Part shown: positions 53,030-62,618 of the stretch, one piece after another
How positions within the stretch are numbered: the first letter of the stretch is position 1
Layout: each line of letters opens with the position of its first letter
Program-made: the position numbers and the translations under genes
Notes under the pieces: model-generated
What the model saw: the letters and a program-made list of their open reading frames with translations, nothing else
Database searches by the model: none
What the model was told of the DNA's origin: nothing
Origin: WTGA01 sp965214055
GTDB taxonomy: Bacteria > Pseudomonadota > Gammaproteobacteria > Arenicellales > Poriferihabitantaceae
Direction: 5' to 3'
NCBI GenBank assembly: GCA_965214055.1
Contig: OZ243931.1
Location: forward strand, 124,001-188,000
DNA: 64,000 nt

Positions 53030-53743
53030 CTATTCATTTAAACCAGAATCCATCTGAGAGGTTTTTGGCTGGTTCCGCAAAGCTTCTTCATTGGCCACCC
53101 GGTTACGAACATAGGTCGCCTGCAGAAACATGGGCTCCATGGCGGATTCCGCACCGATCAACCCCGCAATTCTTGCAACGGACTTCGCCTCCGGATAGGG
53201 GTGATTCAAAATGGTCAGATCGGATGGGTTCACAGACGAACCCATGGCCTCCCCATGCATGCCCCATCCATTCCCGATCCCATAGAATGCCCCCTCGATT
53301 TCAAACGGCCATTCCCCGGGATTCGTTACCACCGGCTGCACCAGCTCAACCGGCCGGGAAGACCCGCAGGATTGATACAGTCCGCAATAGACCTGATTCA
53401 TTCTCGCATCAATGGCCGGGAAAACCTGGCCGCTGTCCAGGGAGGCTGCCAGGGTTTCCATGGAATTGACCCCGATGACCGGCAAATCGGCCCCATACGC
53501 CAACCCCTGGGCCACACCCAGTCCAATCCGCACCCCTGTAAACGAACCCGGGCCGGTATCCACCGCAAGAACATCCATGTCCCCCAGTTGATACTGCGAA
53601 CCGGAGAGAATGTTTTCCACCATTTGCAGCACCATGGTTGAATGACCCTTCGAGGAGACCTGAAATTCCTGCAGAATCTCCTGTCCGTCCAGCAATGCCA
53701 CCGAACAGGCTTCCGTAACGGTATCGATGGCCAGTACCTTCAT
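53030..53743 (-). CDS. tsaB: tRNA threonylcarbamoyladenosine biosynthesis protein TsaB
   Basis: A 237-residue TsaB (YeaZ) protein, partner of TsaD and TsaE in making the t6A modification at position 37 of ANN-decoding tRNAs. Signatures are MKVLAIDTVTEACSVAL, KGHSTMVLQMVENIL, VDTGPGSFTGVRIGLGVAQGL and GVNSMETLA. It is an actin/HSP70-fold scaffold without activity of its own. Start is 14 bp after the stop of the helicase gene, so the two form an operon. The plus-strand frame over it is a shadow. Confidence 0.93.
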   Translation of the reverse strand: MKVLAIDTVTEACSVALLDGQEILQEFQVSSKGHSTMVLQMVENILSGSQYQLGDMDVLAVDTGPGSFTGVRIGLGVAQGLAYGADLPVIGVNSMETLAASLDSGQVFPAIDARMNQVYCGLYQSCGSSRPVELVQPVVTNPGEWPFEIEGAFYGIGNGWGMHGEAMGSSVNPSDLTILNHPYPEAKSVARIAGLIGAESAMEPMFLQATYVRNRVANEEALRNQPKTSQMDSGLNE

Positions 53744-53756
53744 TCCCTGGGGACCG

Positions 53757-55652
53757 TCACTGGAAAAATTGCCGTATATCCGAAAGACTGTGCGTCATCG
53801 GGATTGCGGGCAGACTGGATACAAAACGCCGTCCATAGCTTTTTCCGGTGACTCTCGGATCACAGATCACCAGGACCCCCCTGTCCTGTTCAGATCGAAT
53901 CAACCTGCCCACGCCCTGCTTCAGGGCAATCACCGCACTGGGGACCTGCAGGTCGAAAAACGGATTCCCGCCCTGCTCTTCACACAGCTGCAGCCTGCGG
54001 CGGAGCACCGGATGAGCCGGAGAGGCAAAGGGCAGTTTATCAATAATCACACAACTGAGCGCATCCCCCTTGACATCCACGCCTTCCCAGAAACTCGATG
54101 TGCCCAACAACACCTGATTGTCGGATTCGACAAACTGGTCCAGTAACTTTTGCCGGGGGGCATGACCCTGGACCAGGAGGGGCCACGAAATCTTGTTCCG
54201 GATTCGTCGATGAATGTTTTTCAGCATGGCATGGCTGGTAAACAGGCAAAAAGCCCGGCCCTGGCTGGCATGGGTGACTTCAAGAATGGTATTTTCCAGG
54301 GCCGTCTGGAAAGATGGGTCCCGGGGGTCCGGCATGTGGGGTGGCAGGTAAAGCAGCGTATTCCTGTCAAAATCGTACGGACTGTCCCATTTTTTCATCT
54401 CGGCATCCTGCAGGCCAATCTCATGGCAGAAACTGCTGAAATCATTGCCCACCGCAAGGGTGGCCGATGTGAAAACCCAGGCAATCGAGGGGTCTGACGT
54501 GATTTCAGAAAAATGGAGTCCAATATTCACCGGAGTCAGGTGCAGTCTGAACCCGCGCCGATCCCATTCCATCCAGCTCACCGAATTGGAATCCCGGTTT
54601 TCACGCCATGAGTCAATCCGGGTGACCATATCCAGACCTCGGTCACGGCATTTCGCCAACCCTTCTCCGATCACCGAAGCGACTTCCAGCCCGTCCTGCA
54701 AATCACCCAGCTCCCGACCAAACCGGGTAAACAGCACATCGAATTCGGCATTCTCCAGCTGCGAACGATCCGCCGGTGAACCCGACTGTTTTCCGAAATG
54801 GGAAAGCAGGTCTTCCAGTATGGACTCAAGGCGAGAAGTATTGTCGGAAAAATGGACCGAGCTGTTCTCCTCATTTTCCGCAACCAGAATGTCCTTGAAC
54901 CATTCCTTCAGGTCATAACTGGAAATCGACCACCCAAAAAACCGGGAGGCCGTCTCGGCCAGGCTGTGCGCTTCATCGAAAATCACGGCACTGTGGCCCG
55001 GCAGTATTTCACCCGACCCGGATTTCAGGGTAGAGAAATAAAGATGGTGATTCACCACCACGATATCCGCTTCCCTGGCCTTTTGGCGGGCTTTCATCAC
55101 AAAACAGTCCGAATAGTCCGGGCAGCGGGGCCCCAGGCAATTGTCCGCCGTGGAGGTCACCTGCTTCCAGATGGCATGGCCTTCACCCACCTCCTCCACT
55201 TCCGTAATCTCACCGGTTTTCGTTCGTACCGACCAACTGTTTATCCGGTCATATTCAAGCTGGTCCTGCTTTCCCACGAGGTCGGTCTGCCGGTTTGCCA
55301 GGGCAAGCCGGTACCTGCACAGGTAATTGGCCCGCCCCTTGAGCAGGACCGCATTGGCACGGCTTCCCAGGGCCTCCATAACAACCGGGAGGTCGCGATA
55401 AAAAATCTGCTCCTGCAAATGTTTCGTCCCGGTAGAAATAATCGTGGGTTTTCCGCTCAGCAGAACGGGCACCAGATACGCGAAGGTTTTTCCGGTTCCC
55501 GTTCCGGATTCCACCACGAGACGGCCGTTGTACTCCAGGGCATTTTCCACTGACCGGGCCATTTCCTGCTGTGCCCTGCGGGGAATGAAACCGTTGATTT
55601 CCTGGTGAAACAGGCCATTGCGGGCGAGGATTTCAGAACTCGTTGACATCAC
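53757..55652 (-). CDS. yoaA: DinG-family ATP-dependent DNA helicase (YoaA-like)
   Basis: A 631-residue superfamily 2 XPD/DinG helicase. Walker A is VESGTGTGKTFAYL, the DEAH box is VIFDEAHSL, and an Fe-S cluster is suggested by the four-Cys region between motifs I and II (YLCRYRLA, then NCLGPRCPDYSDCFV). C-terminal motifs V/VI appear as QVLLGTSSFWEGVDVKG and VGRLIRSEQDRGVLV. It unwinds 5'-overhang or damaged DNA. Length fits YoaA rather than the longer DinG. Forms an operon with tsaB, as in many gammaproteobacteria. Confidence 0.9.
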   Translation of the reverse strand: MMSTSSEILARNGLFHQEINGFIPRRAQQEMARSVENALEYNGRLVVESGTGTGKTFAYLVPVLLSGKPTIISTGTKHLQEQIFYRDLPVVMEALGSRANAVLLKGRANYLCRYRLALANRQTDLVGKQDQLEYDRINSWSVRTKTGEITEVEEVGEGHAIWKQVTSTADNCLGPRCPDYSDCFVMKARQKAREADIVVVNHHLYFSTLKSGSGEILPGHSAVIFDEAHSLAETASRFFGWSISSYDLKEWFKDILVAENEENSSVHFSDNTSRLESILEDLLSHFGKQSGSPADRSQLENAEFDVLFTRFGRELGDLQDGLEVASVIGEGLAKCRDRGLDMVTRIDSWRENRDSNSVSWMEWDRRGFRLHLTPVNIGLHFSEITSDPSIAWVFTSATLAVGNDFSSFCHEIGLQDAEMKKWDSPYDFDRNTLLYLPPHMPDPRDPSFQTALENTILEVTHASQGRAFCLFTSHAMLKNIHRRIRNKISWPLLVQGHAPRQKLLDQFVESDNQVLLGTSSFWEGVDVKGDALSCVIIDKLPFASPAHPVLRRRLQLCEEQGGNPFFDLQVPSAVIALKQGVGRLIRSEQDRGVLVICDPRVTGKSYGRRFVSSLPAIPMTHSLSDIRQFFQ

Positions 55653-56023
55653 AATACCAGGTAGGTGGATGGCATGTGTGTGGTTCCCGAAACCAGTCAG
55701 GGTTGCCGACTATGGGAGATGGCATCCATGGAGTGCATCACCCTCCGGGACGCAACAGCGGAGCTTCCTGGCCCGTTCAACCGGACCTGTCCTGGACTGG
55801 GTGTCTGCATGGATTGGCTGTTTAATCCCGCTGTCAATATATAATACTGATTGGAGATTTTTATTATAACCCAATGTTTTAAAAAAATTATTTTAGGCAA
55901 AACAAGGATGCACTCGCCAGCCATTCATTCGGACTTGAGACCAGGGGCCCTCATTGATGCGCCTGCGGTGCCACTGCTTCTCCCGGGTACCCGGCCAGTA
56001 CGGATCCCCTGCAACCGGACCCG
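55653..56023. other. intergenic region between the helicase gene and dnaJ
   Basis: 371 bp with an AT-rich core (about 55835-55905), which probably carries the promoter of the helicase-tsaB operon. TATAAT-like hexamers occur on both strands but no well-spaced -35 stands out. No gene recognised. Confidence 0.35.
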
Positions 56024-57145
56024 TCAGGAAACAAGCTCATCAAAGAAAGATTTTATTCTATCCGTCCACGAACTGCCCCGCGGCGAATGACGGCCCCCGC
56101 CTCTTTTAATACTCTCGTCCAGTTCGGCCAGAATCTTTTTCTGTTCTTTTGTCAGGTTCACCGGGGTTTCAATGACCACTTTACAATACAGGTCCCCCTG
56201 CTGTCCATTGCGAACGTTTTTGACTCCCTTGTCCCGCAACCGGAAAACCCGCCCGGATTGACTTTCATAGGGAATCTTCAGGTTGGCACGACCGGACAGG
56301 GTCGGGATCTCAATGCTGCCCCCCAGTGCCATGGTGGTAAACCCCACCGGGACCTCGCAATAAAGATCATCTCCCTCCCTTTCGAAGATATCGTGTTTCT
56401 TCAGTCTGACCTGTACGTAAAGATCCCCGTGCACGGTGCCGGGACCCCCGCTTTCCCCTTCTCCACTCAGCCGGACCTGATCTCCATCATCCACCCCCCC
56501 GGGAATTTTCACCGACAGGGTCTTTTCCACCTGGACCAGCCCCCGGCCATGACAGGCAGAACACGGATCGCTGATGACCTTTCCCTGCCCCTGGCAGCTC
56601 GGACAGGTCTGCTGGACAGAGAAAAACCCCTGTTGCCGTCGTACCTGCCCCTGTCCATGGCAGGTACCACATGTCGAAGGTTCTGAACCCGGCCTGGAAC
56701 CCGACCCATCGCAGGTCCCGCAGTTCTCCCTTTTTGGAACACGAATTTTCTTCTCAACGCCATGGACGGCTTCCTCAAGCGTCAAGCTCAGCCGGTAGCG
56801 CAGATCGGCTCCCCGGGACCGCCGTCCTCCACCGGATGAACCCCCGCCAAAGATATCACCAAAAATATCGCCAAAAACATCGCCGAATCCCCCGGCACCG
56901 GCACCCACACCACCGGAGGCATCCACCCCGGCATGTCCGAACTGGTCATAGGCGGAACGTTTTTTGGGGTCGCCCAGCACACTGTAGGCTTCCTTGGCTT
57001 CCTTGAACTTTTCCTCGGATTCCGGGCTGTTCTGGTTACGGTCAGGATGATGCTTCATGGCCAGCCTGCGATAGGCTTTTTTAAGCTCATCGCCGCTGGC
57101 CTCCCGACCAACACCGAGTATCTCGTAATAATCTCGCTTTGACAT
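56024..57145 (-). CDS. dnaJ: chaperone protein DnaJ
   Basis: About 373 residues from ATG 57145, where the J domain starts (MSKRDYYEILGV); the frame is open 17 codons further upstream. The HPD motif is in KHHPDRNQ, followed by a Gly-rich linker and the zinc domain with four CxxCxGxG repeats (CGTCDGSG, CGTCHGQG, CPSCQGQG, CSACHGRG), then the C-terminal substrate domains. It stimulates DnaK and delivers unfolded clients. Located 100 bp downstream of dnaK in the same direction. Confidence 0.96.
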   Translation of the reverse strand: MSKRDYYEILGVGREASGDELKKAYRRLAMKHHPDRNQNSPESEEKFKEAKEAYSVLGDPKKRSAYDQFGHAGVDASGGVGAGAGGFGDVFGDIFGDIFGGGSSGGGRRSRGADLRYRLSLTLEEAVHGVEKKIRVPKRENCGTCDGSGSRPGSEPSTCGTCHGQGQVRRQQGFFSVQQTCPSCQGQGKVISDPCSACHGRGLVQVEKTLSVKIPGGVDDGDQVRLSGEGESGGPGTVHGDLYVQVRLKKHDIFEREGDDLYCEVPVGFTTMALGGSIEIPTLSGRANLKIPYESQSGRVFRLRDKGVKNVRNGQQGDLYCKVVIETPVNLTKEQKKILAELDESIKRGGGRHSPRGSSWTDRIKSFFDELVS

Positions 57146-57222
57146 CAGACCTGTTCGGGAAATTTCAAAATCTTCATGGTCTTCCTTCCAGTTCAACCCT
57201 CCGACGGTTTCCCCGGTTCAAC

Positions 57223-57270
57223 CGCTAATTCCGAGGTTTCTTCTTGCGCTAATTCCGGGGTTTCTTCTTG
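57223..57270. repeat. 24-bp tandem duplication at the dnaK 3' end
   Basis: Two adjacent 24-bp copies (57223-57246 and 57247-57270) differ at one base. On the coding (minus) strand each encodes RKKKPRN or KKKPRN plus a TAG stop, so the last codons and stop of dnaK are repeated in frame just after the real stop. Confidence 0.85.
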
Positions 57271-59188
57271 TCCTCGTCCACTTCTTCAAACTCGGCATCC
57301 ACCACATCATCCGGGCCGGCAGAATCCTTCTGGCCGGAATCTCCGTCACCGTCTTCACCCTGCCCCGCCTGCGCCTGGGCATACATCTGCTCGGCAAGTT
57401 TATGACTGACCTGGGTCAATGCCTGGGTTTTCGAAGTAATGGCTTCCAGATCATCGTCTTTCAACACGGCTTCAAGTTCTGAAATCGCCGACTCGATGCT
57501 CTCCCTTTCCCCGGCTTCCACCTTGTCGCCGAGTTCATTCATGGATTTCTGCACGCCGTGAATGATGGCCTCACCCTGATTTCTGGCATCCACCAGTTCC
57601 CGGGTCCTCTTGTCTTCCTCGGCATGCTCTTCCGCATCCTGCACCATTTTCTCGATTTCCTCGTCGGACAGGCCGGAACTGGACTTGATGATAATCTTGT
57701 TCTCCTTGCCGGTCGCCTTGTCCTTGGCCGACACATTCAATATCCCGTTGGAATCGATATCGAATGACACTTCAATCTGGGGAAGGCCTCTTGGTGCAGG
57801 CGGTATCTCCGTCAGGTCGAAGCGTCCGAGGGACTTGTTGCCACTGGCCACTTCACGTTCGCCCTGGAGAACATGTACCGTCACCGCGCTCTGGTTGTCG
57901 TCTGCCGTGGAAAAAACCTGGCTCGCATGGGTCGGTATCGTGGTGTTCTTCTCAACCAGCTTGGTCATGACACCGCCCAGGGTTTCAATCCCGAGAGAAA
58001 GCGGGGTGACATCCAGTAGCAATACATCCTTGACATCGCCGCCGAGAACTCCGCCCTGGATGGCCGCGCCCATGGCCACGGCTTCGTCAGGATTGACATC
58101 CCGGCGCGCTTCCTTTCCAAAGAAATTCCCCACCACTTCATGCACCTTGGGCATGCGTGTCTGCCCGCCGACGAGGATCACGTCATCGATTTCAGTGGCT
58201 TTCAGCCCGGCATCCTGCAAAGCAGTTCGGCAGGGCTTCAGGGTGCGCTGCAGCAAATCATCCACCAGCGCCTCCAGTTTTGCCCGGCTCAACTTCATGG
58301 TCAAATGCTTGGGACCACTGGCATCTGCCGTGATATAGGGCAGGTTCACTTCCGTCTGTGCACTGGACGACAATTCAATTTTCGCTTTCTCGGCACCTTC
58401 CTTCAGGCGCTGCATGGCAAGGGGTCCCCCCGAAGATCCATGCCCTGGTCTTTGCGGAATTCATCGGCCAGATAATCAATCAGTCTTCGATCAAAATCCT
58501 CACCGCCCAGGAAGGTATCGCCATTGGTTGACAACACCTCAAACTGGTGCTCGCCTTCGATTTCAGCAATCTCGATAATGGACACGTCGAACGTTCCGCC
58601 ACCCAGGTCGTAGACGGCGATTTTCCGGTCGCCCTTGGCCTTGTCCATCCCGTACGCCAGCGCCGCCGCCGTGGGCTCGTTGATGATTCGCTTGACTGCA
58701 AGCCCTGCGATTTTCCCCGCATCCTTGGTTGCCTGGCGCTGTGAGTCATTGAAGTATGCCGGAACCGTGATCACCGCTTCGGTAACCTCTTCCCCGAGAT
58801 AATCTTCCGCGGTCTGCCTCATTTTCTGCAGGATCCGTGCAGAAATTTCCGGGGCAGCCATCTGTTTGCCCCCCGCTTCCACCCAGGCGTCCCCGTTTTT
58901 TGCCTTAACGATCTTGTACGGCATGAGATCGATGTCCCGCTGCACGAGATTTTCATCGAATCGGCGCCCGATGAGCCGCTTTACGGCGAAAACGGTATTT
59001 TCAGGATTGGTGACCGATTGCCGCTTGGCGGACTGGCCCACCAAAACATCGCTGTCTTTGGTGAAGGCAACGATGGATGGAGTGGTGCGGTCTCCTTCGC
59101 TGTTTTCAATTACCTTGGGAGTGCTTCCCTCCATGACCGCCACGCAGGAGTTGGTGGTTCCAAGGTCGATACCTATAATTTTTGACAT
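57249..59188 (-). pseudogene. dnaK: dnaK, molecular chaperone Hsp70, interrupted by a one-base frameshift
   Basis: The two halves together give a full-length DnaK. The N-terminal part (59188 to 58403) starts MSKIIGIDLGTTNSCVAV and holds the phosphate loops and VYDLGGGTFDVSIIE. The C-terminal part (58415 to 57249) begins MQRLKEGAEKAKIELSSS, with VILVGGQTRMPKV, the substrate-binding domain and the typical end DVVDAEFEEVDED. At 58416-58418 one base is missing: restoring a C/G there gives GDPLAMQRLKE, the normal DnaK sequence. As read, the first frame ends 12 nt after the ATG of the second. Because dnaK is nearly always intact and the flanks are otherwise perfect, an assembly or sequencing error is the first explanation; genuine mutation or a split protein would be notable. 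No slippery heptamer is present, only a run of six G nearby. Confidence 0.9.
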
Positions 59189-59289
59189 TTGCAGGGTCCT
59201 CAATAAACCTGGTCTGATTTCTGACTTTGATATAAGGGTTAATTATTGAATAACAAGTAATTTTACGGTGCTATCCACTTCAGTATGTT

Positions 59290-59958
59290 CTAGTTTTCAG
59301 CACTTTTTGCAATCACCACCATGGCTGGGCGCAATAACCGGTCCTTGAGCGTGAAACCCGTTTGCATCACATCGAGAATGTGCTCAGGTTCGATTTCCCG
59401 GCTCTCCACCATGCTGATTGCCTGATGTACGGTGGGGTCAAACTTGACCCCTGGTGCTGCTTCCACTTCGGCGACTCCGAATTTTTCCATCGAATTTCCC
59501 AGCTGTTTGCGGGTCAATTCCAGCCCTTCCTTCATCTTCACTACCGCTTCCCCGCTGGATTCATCTATTTCCACTTTCGATGCCTGGTCCAGGCTGTCGA
59601 TGACGCTCAACAATTCTTGGGCAAAGCCTTCAATCGCGTATTTTCGGGCGGATACGATTTCCTTCTGACTTCGGCGCCGTATATTTTCAACCTCTGCCTT
59701 GGCGCGAATATATCCCTCCTTCATTTTGTCAATCTCGCTGTTTCGATCATTCAGCATCTCAATGATTTCTTCCCGGCTGACCTCTTCCAAACCAGATTCG
59801 CAAGAGTCGCCGATTTCCGCTTCGTCCACAGGGTTCGGTTCGGATTGTTTCCGCTGCTCCCGGGATACCGATTCATCCTGTGCATCCAGTTCCGCTTCGG
59901 ATTGGGGCTCAGACTCATCAACGGTTTGATTTTTCTGTGATTCGGATTGTTGATTCAT
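59290..59958 (-). CDS. grpE: nucleotide exchange factor GrpE
   Basis: A 222-residue GrpE with an acidic, disordered N-terminus (about residues 1-60), a long coiled coil (EEIIEMLNDRNSEIDKMKEGYIRAKAEVENIRRR) and the C-terminal beta domain (GVKFDPTVHQAIS, GFTLKDRLLRPAMVVIA). It releases ADP from DnaK. First gene of the grpE-dnaK-dnaJ block. A heat-shock promoter lies about 40 bp upstream of the start. Confidence 0.95.
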   Translation of the reverse strand: MNQQSESQKNQTVDESEPQSEAELDAQDESVSREQRKQSEPNPVDEAEIGDSCESGLEEVSREEIIEMLNDRNSEIDKMKEGYIRAKAEVENIRRRSQKEIVSARKYAIEGFAQELLSVIDSLDQASKVEIDESSGEAVVKMKEGLELTRKQLGNSMEKFGVAEVEAAPGVKFDPTVHQAISMVESREIEPEHILDVMQTGFTLKDRLLRPAMVVIAKSAEN

Positions 59959-60259
59959 ATTTCTTCTGATATCTGGGTTAATGTAATGAAATACTGTCCA
60001 GAATATGGGGATGAGGCGGCAAAGCTCAAGGAAAATTCAGCAATTATTGCTGCAAACAAAAAATTTCAGGAAGACCTGCCCTTTCACGGGCAGGGAAACG
60101 GCCAGCAGGCGGTATTCCCGTGGCTCGCCCGGATCCGGGGAGCACCGGGGCAGTCAAACCGGGTCAGGCCGGCAATCATCTGGAACAGGGGGGAACCTGG
60201 GCCGTGAAAATGGAGACGAAGAAAATGGAGACGAACCGGGCCGGTCCGGAAAGGAAGAT
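59959..60259. other. intergenic region between grpE and erpA
   Basis: 301 bp with the grpE heat-shock promoter at its left end. The rest (about 60040-60259) has short open plus-strand frames without similarity and a purine-rich stretch near 60200-60270. No gene is supported. Confidence 0.35.
60003..60030 (-). promoter_or_regulatory. sigma-32 (heat-shock) promoter of grpE
   Basis: On the minus strand CTTGAGC (60030-60024) is followed after 14 bp by CCCATAT (60009-60003), close to the sigma-32 consensus CTTGAAA-N13-15-CCCATnT. Transcription would begin near 59996, leaving a leader of about 40 nt before grpE. Confidence 0.7.
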
Positions 60260-60592
60260 TCAGATTGAAAACGATGAACCACAACCGCAGGTCGCCGACG
60301 CATTGGGGTTGTTCACCAGAAACCGGCTTCCCATAATATCGTCCTTGTAATCAATTTCGGCGCCGGTCAGGTATTGCAGGCTGAGCATATCCACGAGCAC
60401 TGTGATCCCTTTCTTCTCCAGGGTGATATCATCCTGCTGGGGGTTTTCGTCGAACTGGAATCCGTACTGAAAACCGGAACACCCTCCTCCCTGAATATAG
60501 ACCCGCAACATGAGGTCCGGGTTGTTTTTTGCGGCCAGCAGTTCATTGATTCTGTTCACTGCGTCGCCACTGATTGTCAGGTCAGTTTGCAT
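60260..60592 (-). CDS. erpA: iron-sulfur cluster insertion protein ErpA
   Basis: A 110-residue A-type iron-sulfur carrier. ATG 60592 (MQTDLTISGDAVNRINELL) is chosen because family sequence begins there; the frame is open 44 codons upstream. The three cluster-binding cysteines are visible: one in GGGCSGFQYGFQF and two in the C-terminal CGCGSSFSI. It passes Fe-S clusters to targets such as the isoprenoid enzymes IspG/IspH. It is divergent from the class V aminotransferase gene. Confidence 0.93.
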   Translation of the reverse strand: MQTDLTISGDAVNRINELLAAKNNPDLMLRVYIQGGGCSGFQYGFQFDENPQQDDITLEKKGITVLVDMLSLQYLTGAEIDYKDDIMGSRFLVNNPNASATCGCGSSFSI

Positions 60593-60782
60593 GTTTCCGT
60601 TATGAAAGCGTGTCAGGCATAATATGGGGCTGTATTGTACCATCACAAGAGCAGGTTTACATCGCCTGAACCATCGGCCTGGTGTCCATATAAACAACAT
60701 GTTCCCATCCCGGGCAAGCAACATTCGATTGGTCTATTGAGGCGACCCATCCACCAAAGTCTTCCATACCGATGAGATACCC

Positions 60783-62030
60783 ATGAAACTTGACATTGAT
60801 TTTGTGAGAACCCGGTTTGACCAGTTGCAGGACGACCCGGAGTTCGTATTCTGTTCCAGTGCCGGGGGCAGCTATGTCGCCAATCCGGTCAATTCCATTA
60901 TGGAACACTACAATGCCCACACCCGGGTTCAACCTTATGAACGGTATTCCCCTTCCAGCCAGGCCGGGGAGGCCATGGACCGGGCCATCCGTGGCTGGGC
61001 CGCTGCATTGAACATCTCCCCGTCGGAGTTGACGATTGGTCCGTCCACCTCCATGAACACTTATGTGATGGCCCAGTCCATTGGCGCGGCGCTGTCTGAA
61101 GGGGATGAAATCATTGTCACCAACCAGGACCATGAAGCGAACAGTGGTGCATGGCGGCGCAAGGCCGAAGAAAAGGGGGTCAGGATTCGCCAATGGTCCG
61201 TGGATACACAAAGCGGCCTGCTGGATATCCGCGACCTGGATGAACTCCTGACCGAGAAGACCCAATGGGTCTTTTTTCCCCATTGCTCAAATATCGTGGG
61301 GACCGTCAATCCGGTGAAGGAAATTACCGACCGGATCAAACAAGGCTCCCGGGCAAGGGTATTCGTCGACGCGGTGGCCTATGCCCCCCATCATATCTGC
61401 GACCTCAGGTCACTGGGCATTGACGGGTACGCGTTCAGCCTCTATAAGGTATACGGGCCGCATCAGAGCCTCATGTACGTGAACCGGGACCTCAGGAACG
61501 CGCTGACTCCCCAGTGCCACTACTTCAATACCGGACAGGCCCGGCAATGGTTCAATCCTGCTGGTCCCCAGCATGCCGAGGTCGCCGCTTGTGCCGGAGT
61601 GCTGGATTACTTCAACGACCTGCACCAACATCACTACGGAGGCGAACTCCACCCTGCGGCGGATGAGTTGACAAAAATGCAAAACCTCCACCACCTGATC
61701 CATGAACAGGAAAACCACCTTGCTGAACCGATCCTGGACTTTCTGAACAATGCAGCGAATGTCCGCCTGATCGGCAAACCCCACATCCGGGATGATGACC
61801 GGGTACCCACCATCGCATTCCAGCCCCTGAAGCAATCGGCCCAGGAAGTGTCCTCCAAAATGCAGGACATGAATGTGGGGTGTGAAAGCGGCCATTTCTA
61901 TGCCCATCGCCTCATCAGCGACCTGGGAATTGACCCCGAAGAGGGCGTTGTACGAATTTCATTGGTGCATTACAACCACCATGAAGACGTTGAAAAGATA
62001 CTGATTGCACTGGACCGTGCCCTTCACTGA
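60783..62030 (+). CDS. class V aminotransferase (cysteine desulfurase-like fold)
   Basis: A 415-residue PLP enzyme of aminotransferase class V. Features are IGPSTSMNTYVMAQSIG (cofactor phosphate region), TNQDHEANSGAWRR, VFVDAVAYAPHHICDL with the PLP Asp, and the Schiff-base Lys in YAFSLYKVYGPH. The SufS/IscS active-site Cys loop is not obvious, so it may be another member such as a lyase or transaminase rather than a true cysteine desulfurase. It overlaps the following DUF6314 gene by 26 bp and probably forms an operon with it and the DddP-like gene. Confidence 0.85.
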   Translation: MKLDIDFVRTRFDQLQDDPEFVFCSSAGGSYVANPVNSIMEHYNAHTRVQPYERYSPSSQAGEAMDRAIRGWAAALNISPSELTIGPSTSMNTYVMAQSIGAALSEGDEIIVTNQDHEANSGAWRRKAEEKGVRIRQWSVDTQSGLLDIRDLDELLTEKTQWVFFPHCSNIVGTVNPVKEITDRIKQGSRARVFVDAVAYAPHHICDLRSLGIDGYAFSLYKVYGPHQSLMYVNRDLRNALTPQCHYFNTGQARQWFNPAGPQHAEVAACAGVLDYFNDLHQHHYGGELHPAADELTKMQNLHHLIHEQENHLAEPILDFLNNAANVRLIGKPHIRDDDRVPTIAFQPLKQSAQEVSSKMQDMNVGCESGHFYAHRLISDLGIDPEEGVVRISLVHYNHHEDVEKILIALDRALH

Positions 62031-62547
62031 AACCAAAGTGCCCGGGGAAACAGCCAATCCGGAGCATTCCTGCACCCGGATCTGGCAGGTACTGGGGAAC
62101 GTCTCGAGACTGGAATTTACCGCCCGGTCACTGGCCGGTGCCACGGGGTGGAATGGAGAGGGTTCCGGCCGGGTCGAGGTGTCCGCCGAAAACGATCACA
62201 CCCTCGTGTTCAGGGAAACCGGGAAATGGAATCCTGGACCGGATTCGAGGAAAGCAACTCCCGACCACCGTGAACTGGACTTTTCCAATACCTACCGATG
62301 GACACTGCATGACCCACCCCGGGGCATCTCGCTGTCCCATCTCCGCTATGGCAGGCAAAACCCGGTCCATCTTGCCGAACTGGTGCACGACCGGCAGAAC
62401 CGGCACCTCCTGAAATCGGCCACCCCTCACCGCTGCAACCTGGACCGGTACATTCTGGACCTGTGCGCGGACGGTGAAGGCCTGACCCTGCGGTGGAAAA
62501 TCAGGGGACCCTCGAAAAATGAACACCTGGTCTATCGATACCGATAG
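62005..62547 (+). CDS. DUF6314-like protein
   Basis: A 180-residue protein that fits the DUF6314 pattern as I know it: GEGSGRVEVSAEN, LVFRETGKWN, NTYRWTLHDP, ISLSHLRYGRQNPVHLAEL, PHRCNLDRY and GLTLRWKIRGPSKNEHLVYRY. This suggests a small beta-barrel, lipocalin-like fold; no catalytic activity is known. The start is inside the 3' end of the aminotransferase gene, indicating translational coupling. The length and the terminal RYR are complete. Confidence 0.65.
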   Translation: MHWTVPFTETKVPGETANPEHSCTRIWQVLGNVSRLEFTARSLAGATGWNGEGSGRVEVSAENDHTLVFRETGKWNPGPDSRKATPDHRELDFSNTYRWTLHDPPRGISLSHLRYGRQNPVHLAELVHDRQNRHLLKSATPHRCNLDRYILDLCADGEGLTLRWKIRGPSKNEHLVYRYR

Positions 62548-62618
62548 GGAAGCCCTCCCCGGGTCCTGTCCGGTTTTCCGGGTATAATCTCATGAACATT
62601 TTCTTATAACTAATTGAA

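Noticed and set aside
52885..53469. 194-codon plus-strand frame near tsaB
   Set aside because: Overlaps the well-supported tsaB on the other strand and has a low-complexity Pro/Arg-rich translation.
58403..58430. Programmed -1 frameshift in dnaK
   Set aside because: No X-XXY-YYZ heptamer or stable downstream structure is apparent; only a run of six G occurs, and programmed shifting is not known for dnaK.
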